64,000 bases of DNA. It comes from Saururus chinensis (taxonomy: Eukaryota > Streptophyta > Magnoliopsida > Piperales > Saururaceae). The translations under genes and the position numbers were made by a program. Location of the stretch: positions 14,032,685 to 14,096,684 of the forward strand of contig CP141140.1 in the NCBI GenBank assembly GCA_035235625.1. Direction: 5' to 3'. The notes beneath the pieces were generated by a model that saw nothing but the letters and a program-made list of their open reading frames with translations, ran no database searches and was not told the DNA's origin. Positions 1 through 10,467 of the stretch are shown here, piece after piece (position 1 is the first letter of the stretch; every line of letters begins with the position of its first letter).

Positions 1-886
1 ACCCATTCATCGAACGAATGCTTTCTGGCAATTTCCCAAGAGTGGACCATGAATTTCTACTTTTATCATATTTAAGTAACTCCATTCCCGCATAATACAC
101 AGTAAACAGCTCATTCTTCAAAAAAACGATGAAGAAAGGTGGCTCCGCTGGTGTCCTTCTAGCAGGGACCATGTTCTCGATGACCCTCCAAGTTCTTTTC
201 TCCAAATCAAACTCTTCACCACACGTCAGGATAGGTGCCTCATTGTTCCCTCCTTCTGGATAACTAGTTCCTCCAAGAACATAGAATTTCCCATCCATGA
301 AGTACCCTGAAGAGTTCTTCCTTGGCTTGTTCATGCTAGGGAGCATCTCCCAAGTCCCTTTACCCGAGTCATAGAGTTCAACAGTATCCAATACAGTACC
401 ATTGATATCACAACCCCCGGCAAAAATTGCTATTTCACCAAGGCTGGCAGCTCCAGAAATAAATCTGGGTACGTTCATCCCGGGAGCGAAAGACCACGAG
501 TTCGTCAAAATACTGTATCTCAATATGACGATAGAATTGACATCTTTACCGAAGACAAGGAGCTCGGTGCCCACAGCACGTGACACTTTATCAGAGCACA
601 TGAAACATTCATCTGCAGGCATCCGAGGCAATAGCATCCATCTCCCGCAAGAAGGATCAAACACTTCCCATTGAAGAACATCAAACGAGAGGCAAACCAA
701 AGGTTCCACAATACCCATTTGGCGTCTGAGCTCGTAGATTTGGCCACTGGTGAACAGACTACGGAAGCTCCGGTTTAGAGAGACGAGGGTCCGATAGCTG
801 GTGCGGGGGCAGCGTACGAGACACTCGATGGACATGTCTCTGCCAAGGGCAGGTATAAGGGAATTTTTCCCTCGCTGTTCTTCCAT
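1..886 (-). CDS. F-box/kelch-repeat protein, SKIP11-like (3' part outside window)
   Basis: Proteins of this family act as substrate adaptors of SCF (Skp1-Cullin-F-box) ubiquitin ligases. The F-box binds the Skp1/ASK subunit and the kelch propeller binds the target. The frame is open from an ATG at 886 to the window edge, about 295 codons with no internal stop. It begins MEEQRGKNSLIPALGRDMSI. Residues about 8-50 are the F-box (core GRDMSIECLVRC). Kelch repeats follow, with GEIAIFAGGCD, a WEMLPSMNKPRKNSSG stretch and FYVLGG. Identity to the complete paralogue at 10468-11775 is high throughout. An in-frame TAA lies upstream of ATG 886 with no ATG between, which supports this start. The N-terminal extension of the paralogue (about 65 residues) and its asparagine tract are both missing. 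The copy is either a real gene with a short N-terminus or a 5'-truncated duplicate. No breaks are visible in the part present. Confidence 0.82.
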   Translation of the reverse strand, partial: MEEQRGKNSLIPALGRDMSIECLVRCPRTSYRTLVSLNRSFRSLFTSGQIYELRRQMGIVEPLVCLSFDVLQWEVFDPSCGRWMLLPRMPADECFMCSDKVSRAVGTELLVFGKDVNSIVILRYSILTNSWSFAPGMNVPRFISGAASLGEIAIFAGGCDINGTVLDTVELYDSGKGTWEMLPSMNKPRKNSSGYFMDGKFYVLGGTSYPEGGNNEAPILTCGEEFDLEKRTWRVIENMVPARRTPAEPPFFIVFLKNELFTVYYAGMELLKYDKSRNSWSTLGKLPESIRSMNG

Positions 887-2911
887 TCCAGTTAAATATA
901 AGTCCAGATGATGGCGCTTGCAAATTCTTTCTTTCCCAAAAAATTAGATTTCCTTCTATAGACTTGCTAAAATTCAATACCCTCCTGTCCCTCCAACTTA
1001 TCTGCACTCAAAAGACGTCACCTTTTAGCAAGGTGCAGCCATCTTCAAAGTGAAATCGCCAAGTAAAAAATCAACCCTTTTTAACAGAAAAGAGACAACC
1101 AAATGCTCACCGATCCTATATAGAAACTTGAGACACGGGAATCCAGTAGATGGAGCAATCGGAGAAAGAACTACTAAGTTTCGCACCGAAATTTTCCTGG
1201 TCACTCTGGATTTGGAAAGATGAGACTTTGCAGAATATTCTTACATCTTTTGGTCATGAAATAAAAAGGACGGCGAATATCGACGACTTAATTTGATAAA
1301 GAAGAAAGATCGATGTTGCACCAAATTTTTTTTTGATGAAACATGTTTAGCAAGTACGGCTTAGCTGGCAATAAGAAACAAAAAAGTTTCAGGAAGAAGG
1401 TGCTTTTATTCAAATTCAATTTTCCATTTCCGATTAACGTCAGCATGCCTATCTCCCTCACCGCTAATTCATTAATGACAGTAACCACTGGTAGCCGATA
1501 TCTTAAATTAAGATTCAAACAAAACAATGAACTAATTCCATGCAAGAGTCATAATCACTACCGGCCAGTTAGTTCCTTTCGCCAATTGCCCATACGAAAA
1601 ATGTTTTCCTGTACATATAAACCCTTTGATCTAATTTCTAAGTTTCTCTCACCATTTCTGGGTGATGTGACAGCTTGTTAGCATACACTATGAAATTTCT
1701 TCGAAAAAAAAACGCAATCCGAATGTGTTCTATCGTTGCAAGCAAAACTTAGTAAACTCAAAGTCAACTGCAATACTAAATCGACACAGATCGAGTTCGC
1801 AACGATTTTCGCAGAAATATGAGCTAAGAAAATATAGAAACATCTGACGGGCATGCTAACAAGAGCGCTCACCTGATAAACCTTTGCCGCAACAGTGTCA
1901 AATCCAAATCGCACCCGTTAGAACCAAATCTGCTGAGACTGCTGGTGTTGGGACCCGTGAAAATACGGAAAGCTGAGTCTAGACTCTAGACTGCGGAAGA
2001 AGATGGGAATATGAAAAAGAGTTCACAGGGAGACGTACTGGCCATTGTAGGCGATTCGGGCTGGTCGTCAGGGCGGGCGGAATCTCAGAGCATTTTCCAA
2101 GTGAAATAACAAGGTAGATGTCAAGCACTTTGGACTTTTAAACTTTGAAGTAGTGCGGAATTGGAATGATCGCAATGGGGCATCGGTACATAAGACGGTA
2201 CGAGGTTTTGTGGGCAGCCGAAAGAGTTTTTTTCCTAGTTAATAAATACTCCTATCCAGTATGGTACAATCGACATAATATTCAGTCAGTTTATAATATA
2301 AGACCTCCTTATATGAGCCACGCTCATTTTGCGCATAATCGTATTTAATTCCCGTATATATTTTGTTGGATTTTGACGTGTTATGAAACAAAAAGTCAGT
2401 CCGCCGCTTTGTTTGACCAAAACATTAAACTGGAACGCGTTTTGCATTAAACCGGAACGCGCTTTGATTGCACCGTAACGGGTTTTGATATATTTTGCCG
2501 TTTTGGCTCCTACAAAGTAGAGACGCGACGGTTAATGAAACTGAGCCATTTCGGCTTCGTGAACGACGTCTATTGAAAGAACCGTTTCGGCTTCGGTTTT
2601 TTTTTTCTGACCAATTAAAATAACTGAAAAAACAGAGAGGAATAGACAAAGATAGAACGGCTCTCTTCTGTCCTTTTCTTATTCTTTGAGAAAGATTTTA
2701 AAATTTTTTTTTTCCTTCTTACTTTGACCTTAAAATCTGTAATTGAGCAATAAAGTCTACTTTGATTAAGATCTTGTCTATTTGAGTAGAAGTGCACCTT
2801 TAAATAGGCTATGTAGTTCGTTGTATCTCAGGAACAGAATGCCCTAGAATGCCTGTGCATGGAGTGCGGCGTATCTGTTTTAAAGACAGCGTGTAACGCG
2901 CCTCAAACCTG
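887..2911 (-). other. 5' flank of the first F-box/kelch gene
   Basis: I see no convincing coding sequence here. On the minus strand a good splice donor (CAG|GTGAGC, boundary at 1872/1873) could end a 5' exon of the F-box gene, with the intron running toward 886. This is inference from the motif alone. The part beyond about 2100 is AT-rich and unremarkable. Confidence 0.3.
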
Positions 2912-4692
2912 GTTCATAAATTTTTCTTCTTTTTGGTATTTAATTTATTTACATATATATATTTGAGAATATATTTATGTGTAATAATTTACATGTTAAT
3001 TGTGATTTATATTCAATCTGCACTATAATTTTGTAGTAACCCTAACAATCTTGAAACAAATATCGTTTGATTGTGTTGATTGAATACTGCAATGGGTGTT
3101 GACAAATCCTTAAAACCTGAGAAGTTTGATGGGAAAAATTTCGTCAGATGGCATACCAAAATAAAGTTTTGGCTGACGCAATTAAACATATTTTATGTGG
3201 TTTCTGATACTATTACTGATAAGACTGTTTCTTCTTGATAAGACTCAGGAAAGTGAGAAATTCAAACAAGATGATGAACTATGTCATGGTCAAATTCTTA
3301 GTGTTTTGAGCAATGAGCTGTATGATTTGCATGTGAACACTAAAACTGCCAAAAAATTATGGGATACCCTTGATAAAAAATTTGGAAAAGAGCATGAAGG
3401 GGAAGAAAAGTATATTGTAGGAGAATATTTTGACTATAAGATGGCTGATAACAAATCTATTAGAGACCAGGTAGTTGAAATATAGAATTTGGTAGCTAAG
3501 ATCATTGGGAAAGGAATTCCCGTTGACGAGAGGCTCCAAGTTCCTGCTCTTATCGACAAACTACCACCCTCATGGGAGGATTTCCAAATTACCTTAAAGC
3601 ACAAAAGGGACGCCATGTCCGTTAATGACTTGATAGTGACTATTCAAATTGAAGAGAAGCACAGGGGTAAGATGAAAGTCTTGCAAGGTACTTCTTTTGT
3701 GGCCAATGATAATGCTCAAGCTAATGTTGTGGAAGGGAAACCTAAGTTTTTTGGTAACAAGAAGTCTAAAAATCAGCCTCTCAACCCTGGTTCAAATATC
3801 CAAAAGGATAAGAAGTTGAAAGTTTGCTGGGTCTGTGGGAAACCTGAACATTTTGCAAATAAGTACAAGGAGAAGAAAGGCCAGGACCAGAGTCATGGTG
3901 GGGCTGCATCTTCTGCTCAAGCTAATGTGGTTATTTCAGATGACAGGTTAGTAATAACTAATTTTGAAATTAACTTGGCATGTGAACCTACGATTGGTGG
4001 GTTGATACAGAAATAACTGTTCACATCGGTGTTGATGTTTCTTCTTTTTTTTTCTATCAGGAAGTAAATGATAGGACAATAACGATGGGGAACTCCTCTG
4101 TGGCTAGAGTTCATGGAGTTGAAAGTGTGGACATCCGGTTTACATCGGGGAACACATTAACTCTCCATAATATGTTGCATGTGCCAAGTGTGAGGAAGAA
4201 CCTTGTTAGTGGAGTACTTTTTAATAGTGAATAATATAAATTAGTGTTTGAGTCAAATAAAGTTGTAATAACTAAACATAGTACTTTTGTTGGTAAAGGC
4301 TATGTGTGTGATGGTCTCTTTAAATTAAATTTGGTTTCTTGTAATAACTCTTTATTTCAAATAGATGACTTTAATTTGTCATGTTGATTCTTTTAATATG
4401 TGACATATGAAACTAGGACATATGAATTTTCAAATCATTAAGAGAATGATGAATCTTGATTTGATTCCTAAGTTGCATGTTGAATCTCTTGATAAATGTG
4501 AAGTTTGTGTTCAAGCAAAACAACCTAGGAAACTATATAAATCTATTGATAGATCTACATGCTTGCTTGATTTAATTCACTCTGATATTTGTGAGTTGAA
4601 TGGATTATTGACTAGGGGTGGTATGAGATATTTTATTACTTTTATTAATGATTATTCAAAATATTGTTCATAAATTTCTCTTCTTTCTAATA

Positions 4693-4770
<78 letters not shown>

Positions 4771-4837
4771 GCGATGATTTGCATGTTAATTGTGATTTGT
4801 ATTTAATCTGCACTATAATTTTGTAGTAACCCCAACA
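2912..4837 (+). mobile_element. Ty1/Copia LTR retrotransposon remnant, internally deleted (fossil)
   Basis: The element is broken, with several breaks and most of pol missing. Parts in order: a terminal direct repeat at 2912-3047; a Copia-type gag region at about 3090-4010, including a zinc-knuckle-like segment (CWVCGKPEHF); a little of the protease region; and a GAG-pre-integrase plus start-of-integrase segment at about 4400-4670 (MKLGHMN, CEVCVQAKQ, DLIHSDIC, INDYSKY). A second copy of the terminal repeat follows at 4666-4837. Both repeat copies share the end CACTATAATTTTGTAGTAAC and finish in CA, as LTRs do. The right copy is lengthened by an AT microsatellite. The likely reading is an old Copia element whose RT and RNase H half was lost. 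The outer LTR boundaries are not certain. Confidence 0.72.
4697..4764. repeat. (AT)n microsatellite
   Basis: Thirty-four uninterrupted AT units lie inside the right terminal repeat of the Copia remnant. The left repeat copy has only a short TATATATA run at the same place, so the tract expanded after the two copies diverged. Confidence 0.95.
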
Positions 4838-6516
4838 TATTTCAGGAGTAGATTAACTTTTAGTCCCTTGCCGTTGGATACGATCAATGATACTTGAGCC
4901 AGGCTCATAAACTTTTTCTAGTTACTTTTTATATTAAAACCCTATTTAAGCATTTTTAATTGGACTGGACAAAGTGAATCACCCACCTTTTTCTATTAAT
5001 CAAAGGCTTATTAGAGTTTTGCTTTATGCAAAAAGAGTAAAAATATCAACATCCTTTTTGTTACATCTTGGACCTCTTTCATTCAAAGCTTATATATCAT
5101 TACCTTGTATACCAAAGTAGAGTAAGAATATTAACTTCTTTTTTACTACATGTCAAAATTCTTTTATCCAAATCATATATATTGTTACCTTGTAGACCAT
5201 CCATCATCCAATCTAAGAAGAGAACAAGAAACAACAAACCTGTCTCTCTAAGAAGAATTCTCATCCCAAATTTATGCAAGGAGACCCAATAGTCCTTACA
5301 AGTTGAGTTAAATTTAATCTATTGTTGCTCAATAAATCAAGATCAACCAACTCTAAGAGATTGTTTGGGTGATGGAATTTTTAAAATAGAAGTGAAATTA
5401 TTTAGAATTAATTTAAAAAAAATCACCTCAGAATGTAGATTAGGGTCGATAATAAAAGAATTTTAAATAAATTTTAATGTTACATTAAACCTAATTTTAA
5501 AATATTAAATTAATATAACACTCTCTTCCGAACTAGAATATGCATGTTCTTAATATTATTACGCTCTTAAATTTGAGCTCTATTAAATAAAATCACATAA
5601 TAGTAAGTAATTTTGAATTTTTAAAGTGAACCTTACCTATATAAACACGCCTTTTAAAGCTAAAATTAATATGAGATATAATTGTTAAAAAATAATGGAT
5701 TCTATAATTTCAAAATCAGAATCGATGGAATCACTTCATGAGTTAAATTGGTGATTCCGGCCGATTCTAACTCCAAACGACTTGGAATCAACTTCTGGCA
5801 GAATTTTTAATTCCGCCATCTTTTACACACAAATATTATTTCAATAATTAAAACTAAAATTAATACGAAATTAATAAGATTTAACAGCAATTCTATACGC
5901 AAACAGCCCTAAAACTATTTTAACCCGTTGAATCAAGTTATGCCGGTTCTTATCAACATAACTTGGATGTAAAAAATATTCAACGGGTTAGGACTAACCT
6001 TTTACCAACCCGGCCACCGATTCGGACTGCACTGGACGGGAGAGAAGAAAAAGAACTTCAAGACTGGACTGGAGATGCCGGCACCGACCTAGAAAGACCT
6101 TGCTTTCATGATTTCCGATGAGTGACAGCTCCCCGTTGTCGCTTTGAAAATAATAATACAAGAGTTGAACCCTCGTGCCGTCCTAGTCATTTGGTTTTGT
6201 TCCTCTTATATGTGCTTGGTTTAGTTTATGTTTGTGATGTACTTTGTCGGTTGGCTTCTGCCGGCCTGCATCTATACAGCAGGCTCGATTACTGAAATTC
6301 GTATGCACTCCTCCCTTCGTTAACCAAAATCCTTTTAAGAACGAGGGCATTTGAGCAACAACCAGCGACAATAATCATGCTACTTTTCCCTGTTCCAGCT
6401 GATCATTTAAAATTTCACATGGAATACTATCCACTGTTAACATGGGTGCTCATGTCCATCCGTCTCCGTGTTTACTTTTATAGATATTTTTTTGACCTTT
6501 TCTTATTTGGGGTGAA
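4838..6516. other. Intergenic, no gene seen
   Basis: AT-rich sequence with short open frames that look like chance. I recognise no domain, RNA gene or bounded repeat. Confidence 0.5.
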
Positions 6517-8375
6517 CTAGTATTTTAAAACCCGAACCAGCCCAGCCAATTCGATCAGGTTCAACTCGGCACACTAAGAAATCTTGGCTAAGCCGTCCGG
6601 GTTATCGGGCAATATTAACCCAAGTGGGTCAATTAAACCCAACGGTCAAACTGGTAACCTGGAGTACCGAGCCGGTCCAAGTTATAGAAAAAAAAATTTA
6701 CAAGGAGAGGGGAAGAGAGGAAGGGGGAAGGGGAAGAGAAAGGGTGGTTGTGGGTGGGTCGGAGCAGGGGCCGGGGAAGAGAGGGGGTGGCCCTAGAGGA
6801 CCCCAACCATTTCTGCTTGGAGATACACTACAAAAGATGACAAGTTTCGACCCGCTCTAACCTCGATGTTGCAATCGTGAAGGGCACTTCCACCTTATGC
6901 ATGTCCACTTTGTACATCACTGTCAAGCTTCGGAATCAGAAGCTTGTCGTCGCCGAACGGCTGCCTCATTAGACGGTGGCGAAAGGTGGTGAGGAGGATT
7001 CCATAGAAGTAGTGTTGTCGCGGGTTGGGTTTTGCCAAACCTGAACCCGATATCACTTAAGAAAACTGTAACCTGAATCCGACTTGACCCGAACCCAACC
7101 TATTTGACCCGAATAGAATACAAAATTACTTTTAATAAAATTTAAAAATAATATTAAAAAATAAATTTTAGCTTTATAATTATATTCGGGGTCAGGTCTG
7201 ATTGGATCATGAAAATCCTTAACTCGATCCGAATTGCTATTCGGGTCAAATTTCAAAAACCAAACCCGACCCATTAGGGTCGAGTCAGGTTTAACTATTT
7301 ACTCGACCCAAGTGACATCCCTACACAAAAGTAGGGCTAGTCGTGGACATCCATCATCCGATGTTCAGGCCATGTTCGGCCGAATTATTTTGTCCGTCAA
7401 TTTTTTGACATGGTCATGGACAAAGACCTCGTCCGGCCATTTGTTCGAGGTCCGGTTAACTTTTAAATCCAATGTGCATTATTATGTAAAGGACAATATT
7501 TATTTCTCTTCTAATTATTCTTTAACATCATTTTCTTATATTTAAATCTTTAACAATTTAAATACAATCATGTTAATATTATATTTGAGTTCTACTTTAA
7601 AGCTAGTTATTAAATATTTCTTTTATCTCACATTAATAACTCTATTTGGCTTTTTAAAATGAACTAATTTGTTTAATAATAATACTACAAATAAAGAAGA
7701 TGATATATATAAGTTTAAAAATTATTATTATATGTTAAATTACTTAATCTAGAGGATCCTCACCCTAGTTATCTTACTTAGTTAAAGTCGTTAACACAGC
7801 TCTTATTCTCTCCAACCACTTTAACCCTTATCTAATTACCTAAGAGGTTATGTCCATGGATAATGGCCGTGTCCGCCGAAAAAGAAGCTTGTCCGTAAAC
7901 AAAATACCAACAAAGGGTATCAAGGAAGAGACAAAGGGATGTGCTAAGCAACGCCAGCTTAAGTAGAAAAAAATTTGGGGATTTGGGCCAGGCCATCAAG
8001 GAAGAGACAAAGGGTAAGGGAGAAGAGGCCATCGGGTTCTTGGTCGGACCACCAGGGAGGAGAAGGGGGGAAGAAAGTGGTTGTCAAGTCAGACCAAGCT
8101 ACCTAGAGGAGATGGAGGGAAAGGAGGAAAAGGGAAGGAGGAAAGATCGTCGGTCAATCAAGGTTGTGGCCGAGGCGTCGGGGAGGTAGGGAGGAGAGGG
8201 AGGGGAAGGCAAAAGGGGAAGAGTGAAGCCGTCAACCCGTCACCATCGTTGATGGTATTAGGGTTTGGGGGCTATGTATTTATATAACTCGGGTCAACTC
8301 AAGGTTGAACCGAGTTAACCGCGAGTTGATCCAGCCTGGACAAGTTAGTGTCCAGGCCAATTTTTAAAACACTAG
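6517..8375. mobile_element. Non-autonomous DNA element with CTAGTRTTTTAAAA ends
   Basis: The left end reads CTAGTATTTTAAAACC. The right end, reverse-complemented, reads CTAGTGTTTTAAAAATTGG, so the two are terminal inverted repeats. Subterminal sequence on both sides is rich in 'ggttcaactcgg'-like motifs in inverted arrangement (about 6560-6580 and 8290-8320). No transposase is visible inside. The interior holds purine-rich blocks (6700-6790, 8040-8220) and a GACCC-rich segment that may be a nested element. The terminal motif resembles that of the element at 25131-25593, whose 6-bp flanking duplication fits the hAT superfamily. No clear target duplication is seen here, so the family is inferred. 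Confidence 0.45.
7015..7325. repeat. hAT-like MITE fragment rich in GGGTC/GACCC motifs
   Basis: Many GACCCGAACCC and GGGTCRGGT motifs lie in inverted halves around an AT-rich centre at about 7120-7190. The right edge ends in AGTGACATCCCTACA, the complement of the TAGGGATGTCA terminus found on many plant hAT MITEs. A matching left terminus is not seen. Confidence 0.4.
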
Positions 8376-8939
8376 GGTAACACGAACGCAGACTAAATTT
8401 TTCGTCTAATCTAATAAGGAGTTATTAACACAAGATATTAAAATTTTCGTCTACTCTAACAAGGAGTTATTAACACAAGATATTATTATCCATATATGTG
8501 GAGATTCACATTCGCTACCTTACCCAATACTCCCACAAATATTAATATTACTAAATATTAAAAAAATATAAATTAATACTTTTGTAACATGTTATGACAG
8601 CTCTAATATGTTATATAAGTACTTCACAACTTAAAAACATAAATAAACATAAATATGATACTTATGTACTAACATGCTACATATGTATTAAATAATTTAA
8701 AAATATAAATTTAATATACATAGTTACTAGATAATTTATATTAAAATTAATTTTAAAAATTAAAATATTTATTTATATATAATACGAATTAGGACAAACA
8801 TAGACCAGGGGTATACAAATGCGAGACAGACACTAACAACCCTATATGTCCATGTCAATTTCTGAGCACTCCTACTCAAGTCATTTATAAACGATAGAGT
8901 TGTCGAAATTGACAGCATATATTACAACACAAATACCGA
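8376..8939. other. Intergenic AT-rich sequence
   Basis: Nothing gene-like is seen. A short duplication of a TAACAAGGAGTTATTAACAC-type segment lies at about 8415-8480. Confidence 0.5.
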
Positions 8940-10467
8940 ACAAAATTGGAAATCAAAGACTATTTATTACTTTCAGCTATCCAAGGCTGCCTAAATATCT
9001 AGAATGACAACTGGTTATACAGAGCTTTATACTCCAGCTTTCACAGTTCATCTTAAGTATTTAAATTCATGTCATGGGAATATAAAAACACATTAACCAT
9101 CAGGTAAAAAAGCAATCAAACCAACAACAATATGCCCGTTGTGCAACTGTAATGAAACAACAGTATCTGATTTATATGACAAATGGAACTGAGGTCATCC
9201 ATAAACAGGGTAAAACAAATTAAGGTTCCTTCCTTCCAACTATAGGAAATTTGACCCAGAATCATATCTTTCAATCCATCCTGCAGGCAGAGCAGGATAA
9301 GGTGTAGCCATGCCAAATGATTGGCAAAAACAGGGGAAAAAATTATAAGAACACTGTCCTAGAAGCATCCTCCAAAAAACACACGGTGCCACCCGCTGCA
9401 ACACACATAATAATACATTCTGTACACGCTTAGAAGTGCTCATCTAGTTTACCAAATTCATTTGCTAATTTAAAAGACACAAAACACAAATTGGGAGCCT
9501 TTCTGCAAATCAGTAAATAAGGTCCAAGTCAAGAATTTAAAAGTTCGTGTGTCAAAAACACTCATCATAATAACTAAAAGTTAAGAAATGAATCACTAAT
9601 GGTCAAAAAGCGGACAGCATCGCATGTAATTTATAAATTAACTTCTTTTTGCATTGTATCCATTGGCATCATTGATCCATGCTAAAGAATTTTTCTGTTT
9701 AAGTAATAGAATTTAGTAACAGACCATCATGGATCAGAGATCAATACATGTTCTTTTATTTGGATGATACTGCTTTTGAGCAGATTTAGAGTCTCAGACT
9801 AGATGATGGACAAGATTACAATGTCTATGTAGCTAAATCATATCTATCTTATATTAGCATACATTGGAACAACCTTTCAGTTACAAAGAGAAAATTTGCA
9901 AAAAATGGCATCTCAAACTCACGATCATATAACTATAATATATTAATAATCATGATCAACACATAAATACTACATAATGTAGCCCAAGAAAGAGGTAAAA
10001 CATATACATTTACACAAACATGTCGATGATGACCCATCAATAGAATTAAAAATTACAAATAGGCTTCTCCATTCTTAAGGCAATTAAGAACACAATAAGA
10101 AACAAGAAAAAGAAAGCACACTATCTCTACAATTCTACAAATTTCACAGAGTATATCTTGCTCACCCACAAATTAGGCATGTCAATTATTGAACTAGCCT
10201 TAATCTGCATGATACCAACATTTTAAACAGACAAGGGGGACCAGAACATTAAGAATTGCTACAAATTGCAAATCACAAATGTGGAAATAATGGAGAAAAA
10301 AATTGATCCTTCAGATTTCCCTTGGAAGAACACATTCTATTTGGAATATTGAGTAAAATCTGAAATTGCAAAAAGACAGAAATTACCCATCTGCCAGACT
10401 ATCTATGCTCTCAAATAAAAACGTTGGTGCACACATCGTCTGACGAGCCAAGTGTGTTACTCAAAGA
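8940..10467 (-). other. Putative 3' UTR of the F-box/kelch gene, with an intron
   Basis: Reading the minus strand below the stop at 10468, a plausible donor (ATGG|GTAATT, GT at 10386-10385) precedes a strong acceptor (TGTGTGTTGCAG, ending at 9396). The implied 3' UTR intron is 9396-10386 (991 bp). A final exon would run from 9395 to a polyadenylation-like AATAAA at about 8966-8961. This is motif-based inference. An intron this far downstream of the stop would be a candidate target for nonsense-mediated decay. Confidence 0.4.

Noticed and set aside
9240-9443. A LPAGWIERYDSGSN peptide resembling a WW or MBD-like exon
   Set aside because: It is a single short frame with no partner exons. It fits better as part of the F-box 3' UTR exon.
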